A stretch of 64,000 bases of DNA from Actinoplanes philippinensis. Its GTDB lineage: Bacteria > Actinomycetota > Actinomycetes > Mycobacteriales > Micromonosporaceae. The number at the start of each line of letters is the position of its first letter. The stretch's first letter is position 1. A program made the translations under genes and the position numbers. The notes beneath the pieces are model-generated. The model worked only from the letters and a program-made list of their open reading frames with translations, ran no database searches and was not told the origin of the DNA. Positions 32,368 through 41,080 of the stretch are shown one piece after another. The DNA is taken from the NCBI RefSeq assembly GCF_900113015.1, contig NZ_FONV01000023.1, positions 1 to 64,000 of the forward strand, given 5' to 3'.

Positions 32368-32428
32368 CTGATGGATCTTATGGGCCGGACGTGGGCTTAG
32401 ATGGTCGACGGATCCTCCGACACACCCC

Positions 32429-32442
32429 TGGGAGCGCTCTCA
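32429..32442 (+). promoter_or_regulatory. CebR box over the ribosome-binding site of the GH3 gene
   Basis: TGGGAGCGCTCTCA matches 13 of 14 positions of TGGGAGCGCTCCCA, the known operator of the LacI-family cello-oligosaccharide repressor CebR in Streptomyces. It covers the Shine-Dalgarno GGGAG and the A of the ATG. Cellobiose-bound CebR would leave the site and allow expression. No cebR gene is in the window. Confidence 0.75.
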
Positions 32443-34847
32443 TGATCGACCTCGACCCGTTGCTCCGGCAGCTCAGCCTGGAGGAGAAGGTCTCGCTGCT
32501 GACCGGACAGGACTTCTGGTCGCTGCCGGCGATCCCCCGGATCGGGCTGAGCTCGCTCGTCATGTCGGACGGCCCGGTCGGCGTCCGCGGCACCGGGTAC
32601 ACCCCGGACGACCCGTCGGTCGCCCTGCCCAGCCCCACCGCGCTCGCCGCCACGTGGGACGTGGCGCTGGCCCGCCGGGCCGGCCGGCTGCTCGGCCAGG
32701 AGTCCCGGCGCAAGGGCGTGCACGTGCTGCTCGGCCCGACCGTCAACCTGCACCGCACCCCGCTCGGCGGCCGGCACTTCGAGTGCTACTCCGAGGACCC
32801 GCTGCTGACCGGCGAGATCGCCGTCGGCTTCGTCGAGGGCGTCCAGCAGCACCACGTCGGCACCACGGTGAAACACCTGGTCGGCAACGACTTCGAGACC
32901 GACCGGATGACCGTGGACGTGCGGATCCCGGAGCGGGCCCTGCGCGAGCTGTACCTGGCGCCGTTCGAGCGGGTCGCGGCGTCCGGCGGGTGGGGCGTGA
33001 TGAGCGCGTACAACGGGGTCAACGGCGCGTCGATGGCCGCCAACGGGCGCATCCAGGACGAGATCCTCAAGCGTGAGTGGGGCTTCGACGGGGTCGTCGT
33101 CTCCGACTGGCGGGCGGCCCGCGACACGGTGGCCTCCGCGCTCGGCGGCCTCGACATCGCCATGCCCGCGATGGACAACCCGTGGGGCCCGGCGCTGGTC
33201 GAGGCGGTCCGGTCCGGCGCCGTCGATGAGGACGTGATCGACGAGAAGGTACGCCGTGTGCTGCTCCTCGCCGCGCGGACCGGCGCGCTGGACCTGCTGG
33301 AGACGCCCGCCCTCCCCCTCGACGAGGACGGCGACGACGTGGCGCACGACGTGGCCGTGGGCTCGTTCGTGCTGGCCCGCAACGTCGACGGCGCGCTCCC
33401 GCTGGAGCCGGCCGAACTGACCCGGGTCGCGGTGATCGGCGCCCTGGCCACCGACGCCCGGGTGCTCGGCGGCGGCAGCGCCCAGGTCACCCCGCGGCAC
33501 GTGATCTCCCCGCTCGACGGGCTGCGTCACGACCTGCCCGGGGTCGACGTGGCGTACGCGATCGGCGCCGACCCGCGCCCGTTCCTGCCGGCCGCGCAGG
33601 GCCCCGGCTGGGCGCCGTTCCGGTTCGTGATCCACGAGCACGACGTGCCGGTCGAGACGGCCACCATCCGCTGGATCGGCGACCCGCCCGCCGGGCTCGA
33701 CGTGGCCGGGATCACCACCCTGGAGCTGCGCACCGAGCTGACGCCCGAGGCCGGCGGCGAGCACGTCCTGGCCGTCTCCGGATTCGGCGCGTTCGAGCTG
33801 ATCGTCGGCGGGGAGAAGCTCTACCAGGGCTCGCTGCACCCGCCCGGCACCGGCCGCGCCGACCTGCTGCTGCACCCGCGGGAGCAGCGATTCACGGTCA
33901 CGCTGGAGGCCGGCGTGCCGGTTCCGGTGCTGCTGCGGCAGACCTTCGAGCCGGGTGCCGCCCACTCGGTGTCGACCACGCTGGGTCACCGGGCGCCGGG
34001 GCCGGACGAGGAGGGGCTGATCGCCGAGGCGGTCGAGCTGGCCGCCCGGTCGGATGTCGCGGTGGTCGTGGTCGGCACCACCGAGCAGGTCGAGTCGGAG
34101 GGCTTCGACCGTACCTCGCTGGCTCTGCCCGGTCGTCAGGACGAGCTGGTGTCCCGGGTCGCGGCGGCCAACCCGCGGACGATCGTCGTGGTCAACGCCG
34201 GTTCGCCGGTGCTGCTGCCGTGGTCCGGGGAGGTGGCGGCGGTGCTGCTGACCTGGTTCCCCGGCCAGGAGGCGGGCGCCGCGCTCGCCGACGTGCTGCT
34301 CGGGGTCGCCGAGCCGGGCGGACGGCTGCCGACCACCTGGCCGCGCAGCGAGAAGGACTGCCCGGTGCTCGAGGTCCAGCCCTCGGACGGCACGCTCGGT
34401 TACGACGAGGGCATCTTCATCGGCTACCGCGGGTGGTTGCGGCAGGCGACCGAGCCACTGTTCGCCTTCGGTCACGGCTTCGGATACACCGATTGGTCGT
34501 ACGACCATCTGGCGCACTCCGGGTCCGAGGTGCGGGTGACCGTCACGAACACCGGCTGGCGCGCCGGCCGTGAGGTCGTGCAGGTCTACCTGGCGCCCGG
34601 CGCCGACACCCTGACCGCCTCCCCCGACCCGGACGGCGACTCGCCGGTGGAGCGGCCGGAGCGCTGGCTGGCCGGTTTCGCGACGGTCGACGCCGAGCCG
34701 GGCGAGTCCGTCACCGTGACGATCCCGATTCCGGAGCGTGCCTTCCAGGTGTGGAACGACGGCTGGCAGACGGTCCCCGGCGCCTACACGGTGATCGCCG
34801 CCCACGCCCTGGACGACCCCCGCCGGTCCGTCGAGATCACGATCTGA
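32442..34847 (+). CDS. Glycoside hydrolase family 3 beta-glucosidase
   Basis: ATG at 32442 gives 801 residues without a signal peptide, so the enzyme is intracellular and acts on imported oligosaccharides. Visible: N-terminal TIM barrel with SDGPVGVRG, KHLVGNDFETDR, and the catalytic nucleophile Asp222 in VVVSDWRAARD; a beta/alpha sandwich; a PA14-like inserted domain (about 380-510); and a C-terminal fibronectin-III-like domain (EVRVTVTNTGWRAGREVVQVYL). A CebR box at its start suggests cellobiose induction, making beta-glucosidase more likely than xylosidase. Confidence 0.92.
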   Translation: MIDLDPLLRQLSLEEKVSLLTGQDFWSLPAIPRIGLSSLVMSDGPVGVRGTGYTPDDPSVALPSPTALAATWDVALARRAGRLLGQESRRKGVHVLLGPTVNLHRTPLGGRHFECYSEDPLLTGEIAVGFVEGVQQHHVGTTVKHLVGNDFETDRMTVDVRIPERALRELYLAPFERVAASGGWGVMSAYNGVNGASMAANGRIQDEILKREWGFDGVVVSDWRAARDTVASALGGLDIAMPAMDNPWGPALVEAVRSGAVDEDVIDEKVRRVLLLAARTGALDLLETPALPLDEDGDDVAHDVAVGSFVLARNVDGALPLEPAELTRVAVIGALATDARVLGGGSAQVTPRHVISPLDGLRHDLPGVDVAYAIGADPRPFLPAAQGPGWAPFRFVIHEHDVPVETATIRWIGDPPAGLDVAGITTLELRTELTPEAGGEHVLAVSGFGAFELIVGGEKLYQGSLHPPGTGRADLLLHPREQRFTVTLEAGVPVPVLLRQTFEPGAAHSVSTTLGHRAPGPDEEGLIAEAVELAARSDVAVVVVGTTEQVESEGFDRTSLALPGRQDELVSRVAAANPRTIVVVNAGSPVLLPWSGEVAAVLLTWFPGQEAGAALADVLLGVAEPGGRLPTTWPRSEKDCPVLEVQPSDGTLGYDEGIFIGYRGWLRQATEPLFAFGHGFGYTDWSYDHLAHSGSEVRVTVTNTGWRAGREVVQVYLAPGADTLTASPDPDGDSPVERPERWLAGFATVDAEPGESVTVTIPIPERAFQVWNDGWQTVPGAYTVIAAHALDDPRRSVEITI

Positions 34848-34898
34848 CCCGTCCCCGGGGCGGGGCCGTCCGGTCCCGTCCCGGCTAGGTTGGCGGTC

Positions 34899-35684
34899 AT
34901 GACGACGCGTGAACGGGCACAGGTCTTCGGGGAACTGGCCGAGGAGTACGACCGGGTCCGCCCGAGCTACCCGGCCGACCTGGCCACCGAGATCCTGGAG
35001 CTGGCCGGTCCCGGACCGGTGCTGGAGGTGGGCGCCGGCACCGGCAAGGCGTCGGCGCTGTTCGCGGCCCACGACATCGACCTCACCTGCCTGGAACCGG
35101 ATCCTCGGATGGCGGCCGTGCTGCGGCGCACCGTTCCCGGCGTGCCGGTGGTCGAGTCCACGTTCGAGCAGTGGTGCCCGGACCGCCCCTACCAGCTGGT
35201 GATCAGCGCTCAGGCCTGGCACTGGGTCGATCGGGCACACCGCCACGCGCTGGCGTTCGAGGCGCTGGCCCCCGGCGGCCTGCTGGCCCCGTTCTGGAAC
35301 GTCTTCCTGCTCCCCGACCGCGAGCTGTACACCGCCCTGGCCGAGGTCGACGCCCGGCACGGCCTGACCGGTGAGCAGTCCCCGCACTCACTGCACGCCG
35401 ACGACCTTCCGGACACCCCGCGCCCGTTCGCCGAGCAGTGGCCGGAGTTGGGCGGCATCGAGGAGCTGTTCACCGATCTGCGCACCCTGCGCTACCGCTC
35501 GGCCCGCTCCTACACCCCCGCCGAGTACCGTGCCCACCTGCACTCGATCTCCCTGTACCGGATGCTCGACGAGCCCCGCCGCCACACCGTGATCGACGAG
35601 ACCGTCGCCGTCGTCGAGGCCCACGGCGCCACGATCGACTTCGCCCTCCACACCTACGTGGCCCTGGCCCGCCGCCCGTCCTGA
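34899..35684 (+). CDS. SAM-dependent methyltransferase, class I
   Basis: ATG at 34899 gives 261 residues with the Rossmann SAM site VLEVGAGTGKAS, acidic loop LEPDPRMAAVL, and motif IV/post (QLVISAQAWHWVDRAHRHALAFEALAPGGLL), as in the methyltransferase 11 group. The QAWHWVD pattern is common in trans-aconitate-like or small-metabolite methyltransferases. Substrate unknown. It stands alone after the beta-glucosidase gene with a 51-base gap and ends before the convergent rsmE. Confidence 0.82.
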   Translation: MTTRERAQVFGELAEEYDRVRPSYPADLATEILELAGPGPVLEVGAGTGKASALFAAHDIDLTCLEPDPRMAAVLRRTVPGVPVVESTFEQWCPDRPYQLVISAQAWHWVDRAHRHALAFEALAPGGLLAPFWNVFLLPDRELYTALAEVDARHGLTGEQSPHSLHADDLPDTPRPFAEQWPELGGIEELFTDLRTLRYRSARSYTPAEYRAHLHSISLYRMLDEPRRHTVIDETVAVVEAHGATIDFALHTYVALARRPS

Positions 35685-35706
35685 GGCCCGCTGCCGGATC
35701 CCACCG

Positions 35707-36441
35707 TCACCAGCGGCCGAGGCGGGTGGCGAGCACCGACAGGGCGGCGACGCCGGCGGTGGAGGTACGCAACACCTCGGTCCCCAGACGCACCGGCACC
35801 GCGCCGGCCGCCCGGAAGACCGCCAGCTCCGCGTCGCTGACACCGCCCTCCGGGCCGACGACCAGCACCACCTCCCCGGAGGCGGGCAGCTCCGCCACGG
35901 TCAGCCGCTCGGTGGCCTCCTCGTGCAGCACGAACGCCGCAGCGGCCCCCGCCAGCCGGGCCGCGACCTGCTTCGTCGAGCAGTCCGGGTCACCGGCGAC
36001 GGCCGGCAGCCAGGAGCGCCGCGCCTGCTTGGCGGCCTCCCGGGCGGTCGCCGCCCACTTGTCGCGCGCCTTGGCCCCGCGGTCACCCCGCCACTGGGCC
36101 ACCGATCGGGACGCCGCCCACGGCACGATCTCGTCGACGCCGACCTCGGTCATCGCCTGCACGGCCAGCTCACCCCGGTCACCTTTGGCGATGCCCTGCA
36201 CGACGACCAGGCGCGGGTCGGCGGACGGCTCCTCGGCGACGCTCAGAACGGCCACCTCGACGCTGCCCCGGCCGACCGCGGTCACCTCGGCCCGGGCGGT
36301 GCCGCCGCGCCCGTCGGCGAGGATCAGCGCCTCACCGGCGCGCAGCCGCTGCACGGTGGCGGCGTGGTGCCCCTCCGGCCCGTCGAGAGTGAACGACGAT
36401 CCGGTGGGCAGGCTCTCGACCAGGAACAGCGGCGCGGACAT
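35707..36441 (-). CDS. rsmE: 16S rRNA (uracil1498-N3)-methyltransferase
   Basis: This SPOUT methyltransferase modifies U1498 in the decoding centre. ATG at 36441 gives 244 residues with the N-terminal PUA-like domain (FTLDGPEGHHAATVQRLRAGEALILADG) and the knotted C-terminal domain with LVVGPEGGVSDAEL and VRLGTEVLRTSTAGVAALSVLATRLG. It lies downstream of dnaJ as in mycobacteria, but a strong terminator and a 21-bp repeat separate them. Confidence 0.95.
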   Translation of the reverse strand: MSAPLFLVESLPTGSSFTLDGPEGHHAATVQRLRAGEALILADGRGGTARAEVTAVGRGSVEVAVLSVAEEPSADPRLVVVQGIAKGDRGELAVQAMTEVGVDEIVPWAASRSVAQWRGDRGAKARDKWAATAREAAKQARRSWLPAVAGDPDCSTKQVAARLAGAAAAFVLHEEATERLTVAELPASGEVVLVVGPEGGVSDAELAVFRAAGAVPVRLGTEVLRTSTAGVAALSVLATRLGRW

Positions 36442-36525
36442 TCCCGGAACGCTACCGAACCACGGCCCGCACCGTTGCAGCGCGCCGCTGGAGCAGCCGG
36501 CGGGCCGTCCGCGCGCCCCTTGCCG

Positions 36526-36614
36526 GGCCGGACGCTCCCCGTCCCGGACCGGACGCTCCCCGTCCCGGACCGGACGCTCCCCGTCCCGGACCGGACGCTT
36601 CCCCGTCCCGGATC
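36526..36614. repeat. Four 21-bp tandem repeats between dnaJ and rsmE
   Basis: CCGGACGCTCCCCGTCCCGGA recurs four times with anchors GACGCT at 36531, 36552, 36573 and 36594. Each unit carries TCCCGGACCGGA, a perfect palindrome at the joints, so it can form hairpins. It sits between the dnaJ terminator and the rsmE start, in the likely rsmE promoter region. An upstream extension of rsmE would read VRDGERP repeats, but this is not expected to be translated. Confidence 0.8.
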
Positions 36615-36620
36615 GGGCAC

Positions 36621-36661
36621 AAAAAGACGCCGGGTGCGCGAGAGGGCACACCCGGCGTTTC
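36621..36661 (-). terminator. Rho-independent terminator of hrcA-dnaJ
   Basis: On the minus strand ACGCCGGGTG pairs perfectly with CACCCGGCGT (36627-36636 with 36649-36658) around a 12-base loop and is followed by CTTTTT. It lies just after the dnaJ stop. One of the clearest terminators in the window. Confidence 0.88.
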
Positions 36662-36674
36662 GTCACGGACCGGA

Positions 36675-37811
36675 TCAGTGGCCGTTGAAGGCGTCCCGCA
36701 TCCGGCTGAAGAACCCGCCCTGCTTGCTCAGCTCGGCGACGTCCTCCCCGCGGGTCTTGGCGAACTCGCGGAGCATCCGCTCCTGGTCGGCGGTGAGCTT
36801 GGTCGGCGTCTTGACGTCGAGGTGCACGAACAGCTCGCCACGGCCCTGGCCGCGCAGGTGCGGGACGCCCTTGCCCCGGATACGCAGCGTGCTGGCCGGC
36901 TGGGTGCCCGGCTTGACCTCGATGTTCTCCTCGCCGTCGAGGGTCTTGATGGTCATCCTGGTGCCGAGGGCCGCCGCCGTCATCGGCAGGGTGACCCGGC
37001 AGTGCAGGTCGTCGCCCTTGCGGGAGTAGACGTCGTGCGGCCGCTCGTGAATCTCCACATACAGGTCGCCGGCGGTGCCGCCGCCCGGGCCGACCTCACC
37101 CTGCTGGGCCAGACGGATCCGCATGCCGTCCTCGACGCCCGCCGGGATCTTGACGGTCAGCGAGCGGCGAGTCCTTATCCGGCCGTCACCGGCGCAGGTC
37201 GGGCACGGGCTGGGGATGACCGTGCCGTGACCCTGGCAGTTCTGACACGGACGGGACGAGACGACCTGGCCGAGGAAGGTGCGCTGCACCGACTGGACCT
37301 CGCCACGGCCGGAGCAGACCTCGCACGTCGACAGGTGGGTGCCGGGCGCGGTGCCGGCGCCGGAGCACTGGGTGCAGAGGACCGCGGTGTCGACGGTGAT
37401 CGGCGCTTCCACCCCGAAGGCGGTCTCGACCAGGTCGAGCTCGAGCCGGAGGATCGCGTCGGCGCCGGGACGCGTGCGCGGGCGCGGGCCACGGGAGCCG
37501 CCACCGGCCGCCGTGCCGAAGAACGCGTCCATGATGTCCTGGAAGCCGACGAACGGGCCGGCGCCACCGGCTCCACCGGGCATGCCGCCGCCCGGCGCGA
37601 GCGGGTCGCCACCGAGGTCGACGATCTGCCGCTTCTGGTCGTCGGAGAGGACCTCATACGCCGCGTTGATCTCTTTGAACTTGTCGTGCGCCTCCGGGTC
37701 CGGATTGACGTCCGGATGGTACTGCCGTGCCAGTTTGCGGTAGGCGCGCTTGATCTCGTCGTCGGTTGCCTCCCGGCTCACACCGAGAATTCCGTAATAG
37801 TCCTTGGCCAC
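36675..37811 (-). CDS. dnaJ: Chaperone DnaJ (DnaJ2 type)
   Basis: GTG at 37811 gives 378 residues. The J domain carries the HPD motif in YHPDVNPD and starts [21 protein letters not shown]; a Gly-rich linker follows; four CxxCxGxG-type zinc repeats are visible as [27 protein letters not shown] and CPTCAGDGR; the C-terminal substrate domain contains [13 protein letters not shown]. It assists DnaK with client proteins. It is cotranscribed with hrcA and therefore under CIRCE control. Confidence 0.96.
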   Translation of the reverse strand: MAKDYYGILGVSREATDDEIKRAYRKLARQYHPDVNPDPEAHDKFKEINAAYEVLSDDQKRQIVDLGGDPLAPGGGMPGGAGGAGPFVGFQDIMDAFFGTAAGGGSRGPRPRTRPGADAILRLELDLVETAFGVEAPITVDTAVLCTQCSGAGTAPGTHLSTCEVCSGRGEVQSVQRTFLGQVVSSRPCQNCQGHGTVIPSPCPTCAGDGRIRTRRSLTVKIPAGVEDGMRIRLAQQGEVGPGGGTAGDLYVEIHERPHDVYSRKGDDLHCRVTLPMTAAALGTRMTIKTLDGEENIEVKPGTQPASTLRIRGKGVPHLRGQGRGELFVHLDVKTPTKLTADQERMLREFAKTRGEDVAELSKQGGFFSRMRDAFNGH

Positions 37812-37845
37812 GGGGTTTGGAGTCCTCAATGTCTGCGCGAATCCG

Positions 37846-38868
37846 TCAATTCTGTGCCAACAGGTCGCCAACGTAGCGTGCCACTGCACGAACGGTAGCG
37901 ATAGTGCCGGGGTAGTCCATCCGGGTGGGGCCCAGCACGCCGAGCCCCCCAACGATCGTGGTGCCCGGCCCGTAACCGCTGCTCACCACGGACGCCGATC
38001 GCAGGTTGTCGATCTGATTCTCGTCGCCGATCAGGACCCGGGTGGTCCGGGGCTCCAGATCGCCGATGAGCTTCAGAAGGATGACCTCCTCCTCGAGAGC
38101 CTCGAGGACGGGCCGCAGCGTGCCCTGGAAGTCCAGCACACCCCCGCGTGTCAAGTTGGCCGTACCCGCGAGGGCGAGGCGCTCCTCACTCCGCTCGACC
38201 AGAGTCTCCAGCAGAACCGACGCCAAACAGGTCATCGCCGCGCGCCTCTCGGGGACCGACTCCTCGACCAGTTTCTGCACGAGGGGCGGGGCGTCGGAGA
38301 GCCGCTGACCGGCCAGTTTCTCGTTGACCCGGAGCCGCAGCTCCCACACCTCGCCGTCGCCGACCGGGCCGGGCATCTCCACGAGGCGCTGCTCGACCCG
38401 GCCGGTGTCGGTGATCATCACCAGCATCAGGCGGGTGGTGGAGATCGGCACCAGCTCCAGATGGCGGACCGCGGAGCGGGACAGGCTCGGATATTGCACG
38501 ACGGCGACCTGGCGGGTGAGCTGGGCCAGGAGCCGGACGGTGCGGTGCACCACGTCGTCGAGGTCGACCGCGCCGACCATGAACCGCTCGATGGCGCGGC
38601 GCTCGGCCGGGCTCAGCGGTTTTATCTTGGTGAGCCGGTCGACGAAGAGCCGGTAGCCGGCGTCGGTGGGCACCCGGCCGGCGCTGGTGTGCGGCTGCCG
38701 GATGTAGCCCTCCTCCTCCAGCACCGCCATGTCGTTGCGCACGGTGGCCGGGGAGACGCCGAGCTTGTGCCGGTCGACCAGCGCCTTGCTGCCCACCGGC
38801 TCCTGGGTCTCGACGTAGTCCTCGACGATCGCCCGGAGCACCTCGAGCTTGCGGTCATCCAGACTCAT
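37846..38868 (-). CDS. hrcA: Heat-inducible transcription repressor HrcA
   Basis: ATG at 38868 follows GGGAGGGG. The 340-residue repressor has an N-terminal winged helix ([40 protein letters not shown]) and the C-terminal GAF-like HrcA domain ending in [15 protein letters not shown]. It binds the CIRCE element directly upstream of its own gene and thus controls the hrcA-dnaJ pair; folding of HrcA by GroEL normally sets its activity. Confidence 0.95.
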   Translation of the reverse strand: MSLDDRKLEVLRAIVEDYVETQEPVGSKALVDRHKLGVSPATVRNDMAVLEEEGYIRQPHTSAGRVPTDAGYRLFVDRLTKIKPLSPAERRAIERFMVGAVDLDDVVHRTVRLLAQLTRQVAVVQYPSLSRSAVRHLELVPISTTRLMLVMITDTGRVEQRLVEMPGPVGDGEVWELRLRVNEKLAGQRLSDAPPLVQKLVEESVPERRAAMTCLASVLLETLVERSEERLALAGTANLTRGGVLDFQGTLRPVLEALEEEVILLKLIGDLEPRTTRVLIGDENQIDNLRSASVVSSGYGPGTTIVGGLGVLGPTRMDYPGTIATVRAVARYVGDLLAQN

Positions 38869-38884
38869 ATGACCCCTCCCCCTG

Positions 38885-38911
38885 CTGGCACTCCCGCTAA
38901 TAGAGTGCCAG
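38885..38911 (-). promoter_or_regulatory. CIRCE element (HrcA operator)
   Basis: CTGGCACTC-N9-GAGTGCCAG is a perfect 9-9-9 inverted repeat. The core GCACTC and GAGTGC match the CIRCE consensus TTAGCACTC-N9-GAGTGCTAA. It lies 17 bases before the hrcA start. Confidence 0.93.
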
Positions 38912-38994
38912 TCTACGTCGCGGGCGGTCACAACGCGATGATCGAAAGTACGTACCGGGCTCGGATATTGGGCCCGGAGGCGTCAGACCGGCTG

Positions 38995-40194
38995 TTACAG
39001 CACGTCGCGGACGACCGCGTCGGCCAGCAGGCGGCCCCGCAGGGTGAGCACGAGCCGCCCCCGCTCGTAGGCGTCCGGCTCGAGCAGCCCGTCCGCCAGG
39101 GCCTGCGCCGCGCCGGTGGCGTCGACCCGGTCCAGGGGGATGCCCTCGCGCAGCCGCACCCGGAGCATCACGTCCTCCAGGTGCCGGTCGGCGTCGGTGA
39201 GCAGCTCCCGCGCGTGTCCCGGGGACGCCCCCGCGGCAAGGCGTCCGGCGTACGCCGAAGGGTGTTTGACGTTCCACCAGCGCACCCCGCCGACGTGGCT
39301 GTGCGCGCCCGGCCCGAGACCCCACCAGTCGGCGCCGGTCCAGTAGAGCAGGTTGTGCCGGCACTCCCCGCCCGGCCGTGCCCAGTTGGACACCTCATAC
39401 CACCCGAAGCCGGCCTCGGTCAGCGCCGCCTCGGCGGCCAGATACCGGTCGGCGGCCACGTCGTCGGACGGGTAGGGCAGCTCGCCCCGCCGCATCCGCC
39501 CGGCCATCCGGGTGCCGTCCTCGACGATCAGCGCGTAGGCGCTCACGTGGTCCACGCCGGCGTCGACGACGGTCCGCAGGGAGCGCGCGAAGTCGTCCGC
39601 GCTCTCCCCCGGCGTGCCGTAGATCAGATCCAGGTTGACGTGCTCGAAGCCGGCCTCGCGCGCCTCGGTCGCGGCCTGCGGGGCGCGACCCGCGGTGTGT
39701 TTGCGGTCGAGGACCCGCAGCACGTTGTCGGCGGCCGACTGCATGCCCAGCGAGATCCGGGTGAACCCGGCCGCGCGCAGCTGCCGCAGGTAGGCCGGGT
39801 CGACCGACTCCGGGTTGGCCTCGGTGGTCACCTCGGCGCCCGGGGCCAGCCCCCACGTACGGTCGATGCCCTCCAGGACCCGGCCCAGGTCACCGGCGCT
39901 GAGCAGGGTGGGTGTGCCGCCGCCGACGAAGACGGTGCCGACCGGGCCGGGCTCGATCACCCGGGCCGCGAGGGCCAGCTCGGCCAGGACGGTCTCCGCG
40001 TACTCGTCGCGGCTCGCCCCGCCGCCCAGCTCAGCCGCCGTGTAGGTGTTGAAGTCGCAGTACCCGCAGCGGCTGGCGCAGAACGGGACGTGCACGTAGA
40101 CGGCGAACCCGTTCTTGCCGACCTCACGGGTGGCGTCGTCGGGGAGCGACCCGTCGGTGGGTACGGGTTCGCCATCGGGGAGTGCGCCGGCCAT
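38995..40194 (-). CDS. hemW: Radical-SAM haem chaperone HemW
   Basis: The 399-residue protein has VYVHVPFCASRCGYCDFNTY with the [4Fe-4S] cysteines Cys39, Cys43, Cys46 (CxxxCxxC), GGGTPTLL, the SAM-binding EANPES, and a C-terminal HemN domain. It lacks the extra N-terminal cysteine of true HemN coproporphyrinogen oxidase, so HemW (haem insertion) is preferred. It is in the same place as hemN/hemW in mycobacteria, near hrcA. It starts with ATG at 40194 and is divergent from the hydratase gene with a 31-base gap. Confidence 0.9.
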   Translation of the reverse strand: MAGALPDGEPVPTDGSLPDDATREVGKNGFAVYVHVPFCASRCGYCDFNTYTAAELGGGASRDEYAETVLAELALAARVIEPGPVGTVFVGGGTPTLLSAGDLGRVLEGIDRTWGLAPGAEVTTEANPESVDPAYLRQLRAAGFTRISLGMQSAADNVLRVLDRKHTAGRAPQAATEAREAGFEHVNLDLIYGTPGESADDFARSLRTVVDAGVDHVSAYALIVEDGTRMAGRMRRGELPYPSDDVAADRYLAAEAALTEAGFGWYEVSNWARPGGECRHNLLYWTGADWWGLGPGAHSHVGGVRWWNVKHPSAYAGRLAAGASPGHARELLTDADRHLEDVMLRVRLREGIPLDRVDATGAAQALADGLLEPDAYERGRLVLTLRGRLLADAVVRDVL

Positions 40195-40225
40195 GCGTCA
40201 AGTGTGCACGTCTTACAGTTCCGGG

Positions 40226-40990
40226 ATGGATCTGGTCCGTACCGTCACCGCCGCCGGCGTGACCACGATGACAATCGACAATCCCGCCAACCGCAACGCG
40301 CTCTCCACCGCCCTGCTCGGGCAGCTGCTGGACGCGCTCGCCGCCTCGGCCGCCGACCCGGACAGCCGTGTGGTGGTGCTCACCCACGAGGGCCCGGTCT
40401 TCTCCTCCGGCGTCGACCTGAAGGAGACCGCCGCGGCCGGTCCCGGCGACCGGCTGCCCGCCGAGATGCTCGCCGACGTGCTGGCCGTGCTCTGGGAGTT
40501 CGGCAAGCCGGTGGTCGCCCGGATCGCCGGGCCGGCCCGGGCCGGCGGCCTCGGCCTGATCGGCGCCGCCGACATCGCGGTCTGTGTGCGATCGGCCACC
40601 TTCGCCTTCACCGAGGTCCGGCTCGGCGTGATCCCGGCGGTGATCAGCTCGACCGTGCTGCCGCGGCTGGCGCCCCGGGCCGCCGCCGATCTCTATCTGA
40701 CCGGTGACGTCTTCGACGGGGCCCGGGCGGCCGAGATCGGCCTGGTCACCGCGGCCGTCGCGGAGGACGATCTGGACGACGCGGTACGGCGTTACTGCGA
40801 CTCGCTGGTCCGGGGCGGTCCGCTCGCGCTCGCCGGCACCAAACAACTTCTGCGGCGTACGCGTGCCGACTCGATCCGGGCCGACCTGGCCGATCTCGCG
40901 CACCGCTCGGCCGGATACTTCAAGTCCGCCGAGGGGCGGGAGGGCGTGGCCGCGGCGCGGGAGAAGCGTGACCCGAGCTGGATCCGATGA
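40226..40990 (+). CDS. Enoyl-CoA hydratase/isomerase family protein
   Basis: ATG at 40226 gives 254 residues with the crotonase fold: VTTMTIDNPANRNALSTALLGQLLDAL, the oxyanion-hole segment VFSSGVDLKETA, and ARAGGLGLIGAADIAVCVRSATFAFTEVRLGVIPAVIS. Usually the second glycine-rich loop contains the catalytic glutamates; in FTEVRLGV a glutamate is kept, while the first loop reads RAGGLGL. Substrate cannot be told. It may degrade fatty acids or amino-acid skeletons. Its start faces hemW. Confidence 0.85.
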   Translation: MDLVRTVTAAGVTTMTIDNPANRNALSTALLGQLLDALAASAADPDSRVVVLTHEGPVFSSGVDLKETAAAGPGDRLPAEMLADVLAVLWEFGKPVVARIAGPARAGGLGLIGAADIAVCVRSATFAFTEVRLGVIPAVISSTVLPRLAPRAAADLYLTGDVFDGARAAEIGLVTAAVAEDDLDDAVRRYCDSLVRGGPLALAGTKQLLRRTRADSIRADLADLAHRSAGYFKSAEGREGVAAAREKRDPSWIR

Positions 40991-41080
40991 TCGCCCCGGT
41001 CGGGTGCCACGGCGCACAGTGACGCCGGGTCGCAAGCGCTCGTTGTCTAGGCTTGGCGTCCGGCGTCAGAGGAGGTGTGG

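Noticed and set aside
29021-32371. Plus-strand open frame of 1116 codons opposite ybeY to HIT
   Set aside because: Antisense to five well-supported genes; no family motif.
32397-35387. Minus-strand open frame of almost 1000 codons opposite the GH3 gene
   Set aside because: It lies antisense to a gene with clear family motifs, is very rich in Arg/Gly/Val/Pro-type residues, and has no recognisable domain. Long antisense frames are normal at over 70 percent G+C.
37804-40707. Plus-strand open frame of 967 codons across hrcA and hemW
   Set aside because: It covers CIRCE, hrcA and hemW on the other strand and shows no domain; composition artefact.
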